Source: Mangifera indica (taxonomy: Eukaryota; Streptophyta; Magnoliopsida; Sapindales; Anacardiaceae). From it: DNA of 64,000 bases. Where the stretch lies: contig NC_058143.1 of assembly GCF_011075055.1 (NCBI RefSeq), forward strand, positions 16,876,930-16,940,929, written 5' to 3'. The notes under the pieces were generated by a model. That model was not told the DNA's origin. It saw only the letters and a program-made list of their open reading frames with translations, and did no database searches. Positions 1 through 11,700 of this stretch are shown piece after piece; position 1 is the first letter of the stretch; every line of letters begins with the position of its first letter. The position numbers were made by a program, and so were the translations under genes.

Positions 1-374
1 GAAGTCATCCAAATTCAAAAAATAGGGTCTTCTCCTTATCCTTGTCACTGGACAGCTAGCTGAATATTTATGTAATATTATTATCCACTATCTTTAATGT
101 TAACAGACCTTAGGGTATTTTCCTTGCATGGGTTGTTCGACCATGTAATGAAAATTTAATGGACTTCATAATTGATCAAAATTTCACTTACTCTTACACC
201 TATTTCTCATGAGTTGTCATTAAACCTTAGTGATTCATATGCTATGTTTAGGTTTTTCTATTCCATTAGTATTTCATTCAACTACTACTTTCAACTGCTG
301 CTTTGCAGTTCCTGAGGTATATTGTGGTTACTATCCATGTAGCAGGTTTTCAGACAGTTGCTATTTTCGTGCAG

Positions 375-3300
375 AATGGTGAAGAGAAATCAGTGGCAGC
401 GGCTGCAGCTGATGCAATAAGTGATACTGTGAAGGATTCACCTCACAAGGTATGCATTTAGAGTTGCATTAGTTAGACATGATGTTTGGAACTTGTATTT
501 ACTGTGTTTATGCGTTGGAGGTTCCTAAATCTCAATAATCATAAATTTGTTTTATTTATTTTCCTTATTTGTTGTTAAACTGTCTGTTGGTGGGATAATA
601 TCATTCCTTAGGCATTAATGAAGATTTAAGCTTATTGTAGTATTTCCTTTTCATATATGAAGAGTTAAGATTCATTGTACTATTTTTTTTCTCTTTTCCA
701 CACTCATATCTAATATATCAGTGGTACAACATTGTCTATTTTGTTTCTTTGAACAATACTTTCTCAGTTTGTTCTGCTTGTGAAGAAAAAAATTTTTGAT
801 TTTTAAAATTGGATACTTACTCTGAATTGGATTCTCAAAATGTCATTCTAATCATCCCTAAACCCTACTATTTATTCACTTCAAATCCTAACTTGAGTTG
901 GACTCTTAATCATAATTGGTAATCTGTTAGGAAAAAGTTTTTAGGTGAAATATGTGTGCGCAGTTGTGAAATGGGATTGAACAGTTATGAAACATGTGTA
1001 GTCTGTATGGTAGCTACGAAATGGGATTCAACTATTATGGAACATGAATGGTAGGTATGGGTTGTTATGAAATGAGATTGGGCAGTTATGAAACATGTAT
1101 GGGTAGATATGAAATGAGCCAGCATAAAAGAGAGATTGGGGAAGGAGAGAAAGGAAGTAAAGAAATTGGGTTTTGTTTAGGCAACGTTTGGCTGATTGAG
1201 GGAGAGATTCTAGCCTTTCAAAAGCTACACAAATTAGGGAGAGTTCAAGCCTCTGGAATAGCTAGAAATGGCGAGCTCCAACATATAGAATGGTTGGAAT
1301 TATCCATTTGTTGACTGCTTTGGGTAGTGAGTAGTAGACTGATTGTAGTACTGAATGTCTAAATTGTTGTCCTGCTAAGTAATATAAATAGAATCAGATC
1401 TTTATGCATCATTTTCCTCTGTTTTGTGTGTGTTTGGTTGTGGTTGGATTGTGTTCTTGCTGTTTTTGGTTGAGAATTGCAGGTAGAACCTAACATAATC
1501 CTTAACCTAATGTATAATTATTAAATCCTAACCTTTATTAAATTTTCAAATCACTTACAAATAAATATTAATTTCTTAAATCATCCCAGTTTTGCAAATT
1601 GTTCCGAAAGCGCCTCTATGATGGTGCCTAACACTTTCCTTCTTATGTGAAGGTGGGAGTGGGACATGCTCCTGGTTTAATTCATTTGTCTCCCAGATAT
1701 ATATAGGTCACCAAGTACTATTAACTCACTATAGTTTCTGAGATATTATTGATGCATTGCACTTTCTTGGATTGGAATTTTGATAAGAAGCAAATATGTA
1801 CTATGTTGTCTGACACTGACTGAACCTGTACCACTTGTTAAATGCTGTTGAAAATCAAATATTTAGCATCTTTTATTGACTTTTTTGTCCTTTTGCATTG
1901 TTGGTGCAGATCTTCATTGGTGGAATTTCAAAGACTTTTTCATCTAAAATGGTAATATGATTTCAAAATTATTAAGTGATATTGCCTTCACAATGGCTTA
2001 CATTCCCATTACTGTGCTCCCTCATACTCTCACTTCAAACTTTCTCCTGTTCTCTCCTTTTTGTCTCCTTTTCTCCTTTTGTTAACATATCTCTATTATT
2101 AATCCCTTAATGGTAATGTTGATGCACTTATGAATTTCAAGATCATGGAGATTGCTTCTGCTTTTGGACCTTTAAAAGCGTTTCACTTTGAGGTCAATGA
2201 GGATCATGATGAACCATGTGCTTTTCTAGAGGTAATAGAGCATGCTTGTACTTATGTGTTATATATTTTTTTTTTTTGAGAATGAATTCAACAACAGGTA
2301 AAATTTGTGAAGTTATTTTGAGAGTTTTATCCTCATTTAGATAGTACTTTTTTATACCATCCAGGGTCGCCTGTATTTAGTTCATACAGTTTGAGGGGTC
2401 AGATCTGCCTTATTTTGAATTTGTTATTTGCTATTATTGGAGAGAACTAAGTGTCAACTTTGTACACTGATTTGCTGCGTAGTCTATGTGCTCGTTTGAT
2501 GTTCTTTGGCTTTCTGAGAGAGATTGTTTGCCAATTAACTCATTAAGCTAAGTAATCTGATTCTGGTTGAGTGCTTCTGTTATATGATCTGGAATCTGTT
2601 AAATCTACTGTCAGCCTTGAATTTATTTGTTTGTCTGTCTTTATATAAATTATCACTTCTCCATAATCTCTTTTTAACTTTTGCAATAAATCTCCTTTCT
2701 CTTCTGACCTTGGGAGTTGGGGTCTATGACACAGTATGTGGACCGATCAGTTACCCAGAAAGCTTGTGTGGGTCTTAATGGCATGAAATTGGGAGGTCAA
2801 GTACTAACTGTTGTTCAAGCTATTCTAGATGGATCATCCTTGGTACTTTTTCAATACCCTTTCTTATAAATTTTGACTGGGGACTGCAGTTAGCCAGTCA
2901 GTTCTCTTTCATTATTTGTTTTATATTTCTTGTTATGTGTGCTAATTATAAGGAGCAACACGTGCTAGGAAAATAATGGAAGCTCATCATTCTATGGGAT
3001 CCCTGAGCATGCAGTTCCACTTCTTGAGAAGCCCACTCAAGTCCTGAAGCTTAAAAATGTGGTATGCTATCAGATATCTATGTAGTTTATTTTGACTATT
3101 TTGACTGTTTGTTTCTTCCCAAATCTGATATTCTATTTTCTTTCGTGATTAATTTACTCAATATTCTTCAAATAAAATTGGTATATTTTTTCAATGCTAA
3201 TTAGTTCAATCAAGAAGGCCTTTCATCTTTGTCTGACTTGGAAGTTGAAGAAGTACTGGAAGATGTGCGATTAGAGTGTGCAAGGTGTGTTGAAGGACAT

Positions 3301-4143
3301 TTTTCCATTTGAGTTTTTGTCCACGGTTCTATAAGCCAATTAATGGATATGGAATTTATTTTTGTAAATTAATGCTGCAGGTTTGGTACTGTTAAATCTG
3401 TTAATGTTGTCAAGTACGGAGATAGTAACGTTGACAACCTAGACATGTGTGAAGTCGGTGGCTATGTGGCATCTGCAGGAATTGAAGAAAACTTGAGGTG
3501 TAATGAAAGAAATGTGAAAGCAGAAAGCTTAAAAGAAGCTATGGACAATCAATCAGAAGAAATCAAGGGATTAGAGTTTCCGCTTGATGCCAAAGAAGTT
3601 AAGGAAGTTGAGGAAGGCAACAGAGTTAGTGATAATAACCCAGTTGGTGGCGTGGTGCTGGATGAGCCATGCCCACTGGATAGGCATGATAGTAACATGG
3701 CTGCTGAAGGCCTCATGCGGCAGAGCCTATCCAAAACACTTTCTCCAGAAGCTGAGCAACCAAACACCTTGAAGGATGGTACATGCTGTCATGAGGACAA
3801 AGTTGCTTGTAGAATTGAAATGGACGGCATCAGTTTGGATAATAAATTGTCAGCTGAAGAAGAATTGAATCTTGATGAAGTCAACAGAAACTTGCAGGAA
3901 GCTTCTGCAGGATTTGATGGAAGTGTGGAAACACACTCAGATTCAATTGAGAATGGTGGCAAAGAGAAACAGGATAATAATCTTGCACGGATATTTGAGC
4001 AAGGCTGTGTATTTGTGGAATATCGAAGAACAGAAGCGTCATGCACAGCGGCACATTGTTTGCATGGACGATTATTTGATGATCGGATTGTGACAGTTGA
4101 ATATGTCCCTTTGGATCTTTACAAGAAGAGGTTTACAAAATGA
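375..4143 (+). CDS. U2AF65-like RNA-binding protein, 3' part (5' end outside window)
   Basis: Seven exons join in frame: 375-449, 1910-1951, 2142-2231, 2735-2842, 2969-3061, 3205-3284 and 3381-4143 (stop 4141-4143), giving 416 visible residues. The first visible exon ends SPHK and the next begins IFIGGIS, an RNP2-type strand of an RRM like RRM2 of the U2AF large subunit. The following exons complete that RRM (ACVGLNGMKLGGQVLTV). A linker with YGIPEHAVPLLEKPTQVLKL leads into a C-terminal U2AF-homology RRM, ending with GRLFDDRIVTVEY; GRLF fits the Arg-X-Phe motif that grips ligand tryptophans in this domain. The family recognises polypyrimidine tracts or binds splicing factors in the nucleus. 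Odd: about 185 acidic, low-complexity residues (roughly 3445-3994) interrupt the last RRM. It resembles the U2AF65-related proteins around Arabidopsis At2g33435/At2g33440 rather than canonical U2AF65. The 2969 acceptor was chosen because a more upstream AG would put a stop in frame. An exon beginning further left than 375 cannot be excluded. Confidence 0.82.
925..1495 (+). mobile_element. Solo LTR (Copia-like) in an intron
   Basis: A 571-bp segment begins TGTTAGG and ends CCTAACA, a perfect 7-bp inverted terminus of LTR type. It is flanked by the identical pentamer TAATC at 920-924 and 1496-1500, the 5-bp target duplication left by LTR retrotransposon integrase. A TATA-like AATATAAATAG lies near 1380-1390, where an LTR promoter would sit. 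Positions 963-1118 hold about three degenerate 50-bp tandem units with the recurring core GTTATGAAAT. No internal retroelement region is present, so it is a solo LTR left by recombination between two LTRs. It sits in the 1460-bp intron of the U2AF-like gene, sense to it or antisense (orientation by TATA suggests sense). An 88-codon frame inside it is not a gene. Confidence 0.85.
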
Positions 4144-5059
4144 AACTGTTTGGGAACATTGCAGTCAGATAGGAGATAGAATTGGTTGGTGTAATTTCAT
4201 GCGTTGGAAGTATGCCAAATTTTGACCCTTTTCCCAGATGGTCTTTATGGAAAATCAACTTGAATAGCTTGGTTTTGAATCCTTCAAATGGGATGGTAGG
4301 CTTCATCTGGCAAATTGGAGCTTGGCTATGTAAAAATGGGTGATGGCAATGGATGGATGGTGTATGAAAATGGAGGTGAGGTGAGGTAAGTTGTTGCAGT
4401 TGTAGCTTGATTTAGGTTATGGACAGTCCATTCCATACATGAACTGAACTTGTGAGGTTGATTTAATTTAGATTCATTTGTATTTGATAGATGATGTATT
4501 TTTTACTATTGGTCTGTTCACAGAGTCAATGCTTTAAATCATGTTTACAACTTATTGGAAATTACCATAATATCCTCAATATAGCAAACTTGGAGACATG
4601 AGATATTATAATCCAAAGTAGAGCTAAGCTTGAGTTTGGTTACGCACAAGCTTGGTTTGGCTCTAGGGGTATCAAACTCGACAAGTTCGATGATATTGAG
4701 CTTGAGTTTGGTTGGTGGTGGTAACATCTTTTACACTGGCATATTCTAATTTATTAATAAAAGTTGCTTTTGTGTACCTTGATGTCTGACGGAATTTCTT
4801 GGCCAATGTTTATGTACAAGTTGTTCTTCAGGTCAGAGACAATAGTAAAACAAATATTAATTCAACGCTTTAATTATTATATCCTAATAATACAAAAAAA
4901 AAAGGTTAAATTAATTAATTTTCATTTTATAAATTATCCTATTCATTGAGATTTTTTGTTTTATGAAAATATATTTTCAGTTTTCAGATTTCGATTCTAC
5001 CATTGAAATGGTAATGAAAAAAATCTGAAAGATATTTTTAGTGTTTAATAACAATAAAA

Positions 5060-5102
<43 letters not shown>

Positions 5103-5735
5103 ATTAGATAATTTAATAAAATTTAAATTGAAAGATAATGTTTTAATATCAAAATTGAAAGATTATTTTAAAAATTATCGAATATAAATTATCATTATGT
5201 TTGATAAAATTCGATAAAAATAAATAATTATTATATTTAATTAAAGATAATAAAAAATATTAGTATATTATTTTATTAAAATATCTTTAAATATAATTAT
5301 TTTCAAATAATTTTTATATTAATTAAAAATAAGAGCATTTTTATCATTAAAAAATTTAATAAATAATCATATAATTATAATGAAATTAAAATTATTTTAA
5401 TAATTTTTTAATATTTAAAATAAATATAATAATTAGATTACTTTTAGTATATAAATATTATAATAAAAAATTATTAAATTTTTTATTATTTATAAATAAA
5501 AAAATATAAATAATAAAAAATGGATATTAAAATTTATAAACCCTGATCAATTGCCGCAGAGTATTGACCAAAGCCCACAAAGCCCAAGTGAAAAGTTCTA
5601 CTGAATCTGCAAGTAACAATTTTCAAAGAATTTGAAAATTAAAAACGAAAGAAAAAGAAATTCACTCGAAAATCGATATCATTATCCAGCCGCACACTCT
5701 TTTCCCTCGTCTTCTCCAAAACACCACTCGAAACA
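4144..5735. other. Spacer: 3' UTR and AT-rich intergenic DNA
   Basis: No gene is visible. The first ~400 bases are probably the 3' UTR of the U2AF-like gene. Positions about 4608-4725 hold a degenerate fragment of the GAGCTTGAG-rich dispersed repeat described elsewhere in the window. An (AT)n run spans about 5063-5095, and 5100-5530 is very AT-rich with no recognisable coding content. Composition becomes more balanced from about 5530, where the 5' UTR of the L28 gene should lie. Confidence 0.7.
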
Positions 5736-7340
5736 ATGGCAGCACCGGGACTGTTGCTGGCTAACACTTCCAACTTATGCTTTCGCCGCCCTCCACATCT
5801 TTCTCCTAAAACCAATTTACTCTCTTCAGACCTGGGTTTCCTTACTTCACAATTGAGTGGCATCAGAATTTCGTACAACCACCCTGACGTGGCAAAGCTC
5901 AATCCCGTTTCCTCCCCTTTCGCTCCGGCTCTTCAACCCGTTGCACGTAATTCTCTGTTTCTGGGTTTCTTTCCTTTTGTTTCCATATATTATTGTTTGT
6001 ATCCATTTCTTTTAAGTTTAAATATGCATTCGTCTTTACTCTTTTGAGAATAAATCATTGATGAAATAATGCAATAATTGTGTTTTGTATTCTCGAGATT
6101 ATAAAAACTTAAGCTTGTTCTTTTTAGTTTAACATGAAGCTGAAGTTTTTGGACTTGGTTATGATAATTTTAAGTGGGCATACATCAGATTCAGTAGGAA
6201 TTTTAGGAGAAAATAGAAGCTCTGTTGTAAACTTAATCGGTTTATGGAACCTGTTGAAGGATTTTAGATTTTGCTCATGCATATTTGTTTATTGGTTCTC
6301 TTGACTTTGTTTTTGAGGGCACATCTTAAGGAAGACTTTGCCGAAACTCTTACAAGAGTTAACACTTTGCAATTCATCGGTATGCCTTCCAATCCAATCA
6401 TGAGAAGTTATCAAAATTTACATGATTTTCACTGTTGAGAGATTTCTTCAACGTGTTTTGTTAAGACATAGATTAGTATGATACCCTTCATTATGTAGGG
6501 GTTAATTAGAGGCTAAGAGATTATCCCAGAGCTGAAATTCAAGTTATGTGGATGGTTATAAAATTTAGATAAGCGTGATGAAGAAAATGAATTCTACAAG
6601 TTCACTCGCATTCATTATCTTTCTCATCCTTTTGGCTCTTCTCAGGGGAGCAGTGTTCTGGTGTTTAATAAGCAATTCTTATTAATATAGTGTTATTGTT
6701 GTTTTTGAATATCATTGATGGGCATTAAAAGCTCGGAAGATTGACATGGTTCCTCCTTTTTTGAGTGTATTGGACAATTAATGTATGTTTCATAATGTTA
6801 TCAAGCTTGGTATGTTTATTGGGAACTGTGAAGTTTGCTTTCTTTGTTGTTCTCAATTTGCTTTCCATATTGCTGATAATTCTTGTTTATTTTGAAAAAC
6901 AACAATTTGATGAAGGTGTGATAATATTTGTTGCAAATTGTACGAATAATAGTCACTGAGACTGCATTTACAATGGTTGTGAAATCCACTATCTAGCTTT
7001 GTGTTTTCTTAATGATTTTCTTAAACCATTTTGTTTGCCTTTATCTGACAAATACAATGAATTGATGATACATGAATTGCTGTATATAATATGATTCATC
7101 TTTCCAGGGAGAGTTTGTCCCTTAACTGGGAAGAAAGCAAACAGGGCCAACAAAGTATCCTTCTCAAACCACAAAACAAAAAAGTTGCAGTTTGTAAACC
7201 TACAGTACAAGAAAGTTTGGTGGGAGGCTGGTAAGCGCTATGTAAAGCTGCGTTTATCAACCAAGGCTTTGAAGACTATAGAGAAAAATGGATTGGATGC
7301 TGTTGCTAAGAAGGCTGGGATAGATCTTCGAAAGGAATAA
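5736..7340 (+). CDS. RPL28: 50S ribosomal protein bL28, chloroplast precursor
   Basis: Two exons, 5736-5946 and 7108-7340, join with a split codon to give 147 residues. Exon 1 encodes a Ser/Pro/Leu-rich, acid-poor N-terminus typical of a chloroplast transit peptide, including [15 protein letters not shown], which is also conserved in the Arabidopsis protein. Exon 2 encodes almost the whole mature bL28 domain: [20 protein letters not shown], then the basic stretch [17 protein letters not shown] and the end [20 protein letters not shown]. The family is a structural component of the bacterial-type large ribosomal subunit; here it acts in plastid translation. The start is the first ATG of the frame and gives the expected length (Arabidopsis protein about 143 residues). 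The intron of 1161 bp falls at the transit-peptide/mature boundary. The gene follows the U2AF-like gene in the same direction, as I recall for At2g33440/At2g33450. Confidence 0.95.
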
Positions 7341-8747
7341 ATAGATGCTTTCAGTTGCTGGTAAAGCTGCTCTGCTTACTGTTTCCTTGTTTTTTTAAAT
7401 CTGTTCTCACTATGTATTGTTTTATTTTTGTTGGATTCTTCCATTGAATCGAGGAAAAATTAATCGTTAAGCCAACAGGTTTTTGTAATTTTTTTTTTTG
7501 AATTATCTTATTCCTAGTTTTATAAGTAAAACTTTACATAAACATGATTTTCTTTTGTCAAGGTGTGCATAAATTTTTGTGGGGATCAAGCTAAGATTGT
7601 AAAGCGAGAAAAAATGTGAAAGACAGCATCATTGTGCAGATATGATGCCCATATAACTTTGATTTCAAAGTAGTTGCATTCTAAAATCGACGTATGTTGT
7701 ATAACTATCTGACATTGGAACATGAACTCATAAATAATTCACCAACTAAAGAAGCAAAATAGCATAACCGTGTGGCATTTAAGTCATGTTCTCTTCTACA
7801 TCGGAGAATAATATGCATTGTAAATGAGAGGACTTGCTTGGGATTGAATGTGATGCTCAAATGAAGACTGGAACTTCCTTAGAATGCATTTTTCATTTAA
7901 AGGGAGCGAAATTCTAACCCCAGGTTTTCAAAGAAGTAATTTGGCATAATTTCCACATTGAAAGATGCATCAGGTACTCAGATTTTTTTCCCTCAGCCAA
8001 TGGATATGAACAAAAGGTTTATATCATAGTTCATAAGCACACCACATGATATCTATACATAAGTGTATGTGTGTGTGTTGATATTAAGGTCAAAATCTTG
8101 TCCATATGGAAAAATGGCCAAGCTTCATCACATCTTCCACTGTCCTTAAATTTTGGCTAGGACTTTTGACCATTTTGTAACATAGTGTTTTTCTTTGCAT
8201 GATATTGGTAACCAGGAGAGTTCATAACAATCAGTTTGGGTATCAAAAATTGTAAAAGTTATCAGTATCACATTGCCATACAATTGCAGTACCAACATTC
8301 TATATGGACTTTCAGCTTGTATCTGGACATCACCAAATATCCAATGGAACTATGCATTGGCAGTTTCCCTCTGTCCATCCAGTATTATTACAAATCAAAT
8401 TCAATTTTCTTGACTTAGCTTTTTAGGTTACCAGCATGGCTGTGAGTTGTCACAAAGGACACAATATAACCTTGAATGTTGGACCAAACAAAATTCTTCT
8501 TATCATCCAGAATGAAGCATCCCTCCCTCTGGCTAAAACCTGGAAAAGATAAACAGAAAGAAATTAAAAAAAAGAAAAATTTATTTAACTTCTATCAGTA
8601 ATGTATGAGATACATCACTGACAATGAAAATATATTATATACATACAGAGACAATTTAAAAAAGAAAAACATTGGGGAATTTAACATACTCATAATTAAT
8701 TTACATTCATAAATGGCCGAGATTGTTGAAGTTACATGTAGAATTTG
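7341..8747. other. Convergent spacer between RPL28 and the NPGR-like gene
   Basis: This 1.4-kb stretch holds the 3' UTRs of two genes that end tail to tail. No open frame in it resembles a protein. Possible polyadenylation signals (AATAAA-like) occur just after the L28 stop codon, around 7335-7341. Nothing else recognisable was seen. Confidence 0.6.
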
Positions 8748-11700
8748 TCATCTAAAAGGTTCAACTGGTGCAGTTTCCTCAAGAAGAGCAGCAGCCTCGA
8801 AGCATTCGACTGCTTCCAGGGTTGATGCACTGGCATCAGCTTTGTACAGCAGCCCAAGATTGTACCAAGCTGCAGGGTTCGTCCGGTCAAGTCGAAGGGC
8901 ATCAGTGAGGAAGCTTCTCACTGTCTTCATTGATTCCCCACCAATCCGTCTGAGGATGCAGGCGATGGATATTAAGCTTGGGACGTGGGTGGGATCAGCA
9001 TCTATCCCTTTTCTGAATGATATCAGAGCTTCTTGGTGCAGACCCTTTGCTTCATTTAGTAAACCTGACAAAATCATCAACATTAATCCTGTATTTCCGT
9101 TAAAAAATCAACTATAAAACATTTAAGCAAAGTATTCAAGAGATTTTAATCATAATAAAGTTTGAATAGTTGAAGCAATATATTTCTAAAGAAGCAATAG
9201 GTAGACACCGTCCAAAACTCAGAAAAAAAGGCCTATTGTGGAGGCTGTAAATTGTTGATATCAAAGAGCAAAGATAGTAACTCACTTAAGAAGTTTAAAT
9301 ACACACAGGAAAAGGTTGACTGATTATAGTGAGGAAAGAATGAGATTGAGGAATATTGAGTAGGATATCATTGAAAACAGTCATATAAACAGTAAGGAGA
9401 AGAAGCATAAATGCAAGAGTCAAAGACTGTAAACAAAACATTGTATACCTGTGGAGTGCCATCCAGATGCAGAATAAGGACTGATAGCCTTGGATTTTGA
9501 AAGACAAATCTCCGCATCCCGCCATTGAGACAAACTTGTGTACAAATTAGCTAGATCATGCCATGTTTCTATTTCCAAAGTCCTATCATGATTGTCCCTT
9601 TTCTGCAAGAAGAAATCAAATGAAGAAAGTAATCAATCTAGCAATTGTTCAATCAAACTTTTGACAATGTTATTTGCTTGTTCAGCTCAAGTTAATCTTT
9701 TAAAAAACTAAGTCACACCTCATATGAGCTTTCAGCTAGATGCAATGTCAAATATGGTAGCATGCCTTAGAATTACAGGACAGATATTCATATCAAATAG
9801 ATAATACACCTTAAGAAGATTCTTCCCAGCACCCAAGTGTTTCTTTCGAACTTGGAGAACAGCAAGGAGGTGTGTATATGTTTCTATGGCATCTGTTAGT
9901 CGGCCCTGTGCAATCTGGAGTTTAGCTTTAGTTCGCAGTAGTTCTCCTTGCTCCCACTTCCCTGTCTGATCTAGAGCAGCATTTATTACAGTCTCCGCAT
10001 CAACGAACTGTTTCTGAGCTGACAATATTCGAGCCAAAAGGATATTTCCTTTAACATTACTGCCAGCCTCAACCTGCAACAGTTGTTTTGCATAATAAAG
10101 TGCCACATCCAACTTCCTCCGCTCAGAATTTTCTAAACAAAGATGGAATACAACATATGGATCTCTTTCTCTCATCATTCTTGCAGCAGTTTCCAGTGCC
10201 TCCAGAGCCTCAGACTGCTTCAAAGTTCTCTCAGAATCAGAAACAACGTATCTCGACTGAGCTGACAGTAAAATACCCAGTAAACAGTTGGCAATGCTAA
10301 CCATCTGGCCACATCTTCCATGAAACTTGGAAAGTGCCTTGCGAGCATAAGTTATTCCTTCCTCAATGCATACCCTATTCTCTGCACAAATCTTCGAAGC
10401 CAGCAATAATTCCATTATGCAGTCTGAATTTCCTCTGTGGTTCAATAAGTTCTTCAAAAGATTCAAAGCAACCATGTATTCCCCTCCTCCATAATAACAA
10501 AGAGCAAGAGTACAATATCGCTCTTTTCTTTCCACGATCCCAGGAAGTAACTCTTCAACCTGATGGACCAGAGCCCACAATTCCCCTGAAATAGACAAGG
10601 CAAATGAAAGGTGATCTATAATTGATGGGTCCCATCCAGTTCTTCCGAGAACAAATTTTCTCAGTAAAATCAGTAGCAAGAGAACAGCCTCTTCTATGTT
10701 GTTTCTTGGCACAAAAGAACCTTCCATCTGTGAACGTAGATTTGGAGGGCTTGCATCAGTACCACTGTATAAAAGAAAAACTGCAAATTCCTTTTCTATC
10801 TTTGTGAGGGTTTCTGTGTCAAGATTCCAATGATACAGAAGAGCCCGCCTATATGACAAAATGGCTTCTTGGGGTGACCCAGCAAGTTTCCATAGTTCTG
10901 GAAGCAATTCAACAGCTTTGTTTATAATATCTTGCAGTTTACAATCTACAGAGTAGTTTTCTGGAAAGCCTTCAGGTAATGCATGCTCAACAGTATCTAA
11001 TATAACTTGGCATGATTTAGCAGCCTCTACAAAAGTAACAAAACAGGGCAGGAAGAAGATTAGGTATGCCTTGATTATAACAAATTTTCCACCTAGAAGG
11101 CAATTATTTTTCAGGATCATTCTTTTGTTTATACTGATGTGAGAAGGATGGAGGGAGAGAGAAAGAATCACAGAAACATATGAAGACTACAGCTATGTGA
11201 ATTCCACAAAAACTTTGATGATTACAAAAAGATATATAAATTAGAAACTTTTTGAAGAAATGATGAGAATATTCTTACTTAATATTTTGAATGTCATATT
11301 CATCACAATTCTACTGGAAAGAAAATTTCCCAAAGCAATCTCATGACTAGAAAACATAAAGATAAAATGGACAATAACTTAAAAATGACGCAAGGATAAC
11401 CATAAATGATAGGGAGAATAAGATGAACAGCATACCTTCAAATCTTCCAAGACCTTGCAATGATTTGGCTTTGAGAAAAATAGCTTCAAGAAGTAAACTA
11501 ACAGCATGCATAGACATTGCTGGGGAAGCATCGCTTTGAGAATGGCGCCAGTTTTGTTCACATCTTCTTGAAAGGGAAACTTTCATCTTGGAAGTCACAG
11601 ATGGAACATCTATTCCTTCGAATACATGAAGTGAAGCTTCTATGTTTCCTTTCTGAAACTCAAGCCTTCCTAGTAACGCTCTAGCTTCCTGAGATCACGA

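Noticed and set aside
1048..1314. 88-codon frame with GCYEM/SYETCM repeats
   Set aside because: It lies inside the solo LTR and its repeats come from the LTR's tandem units.
3549..4093. Several frames antisense or out of frame with the acidic exon of the U2AF-like gene
   Set aside because: They overlap a coding exon with family similarity and have none of their own.
9732..11171. 479-codon single-frame protein as a complete gene
   Set aside because: It is exon 3 of the TPR gene extended into both flanking introns; the family match is limited to the spliced part.
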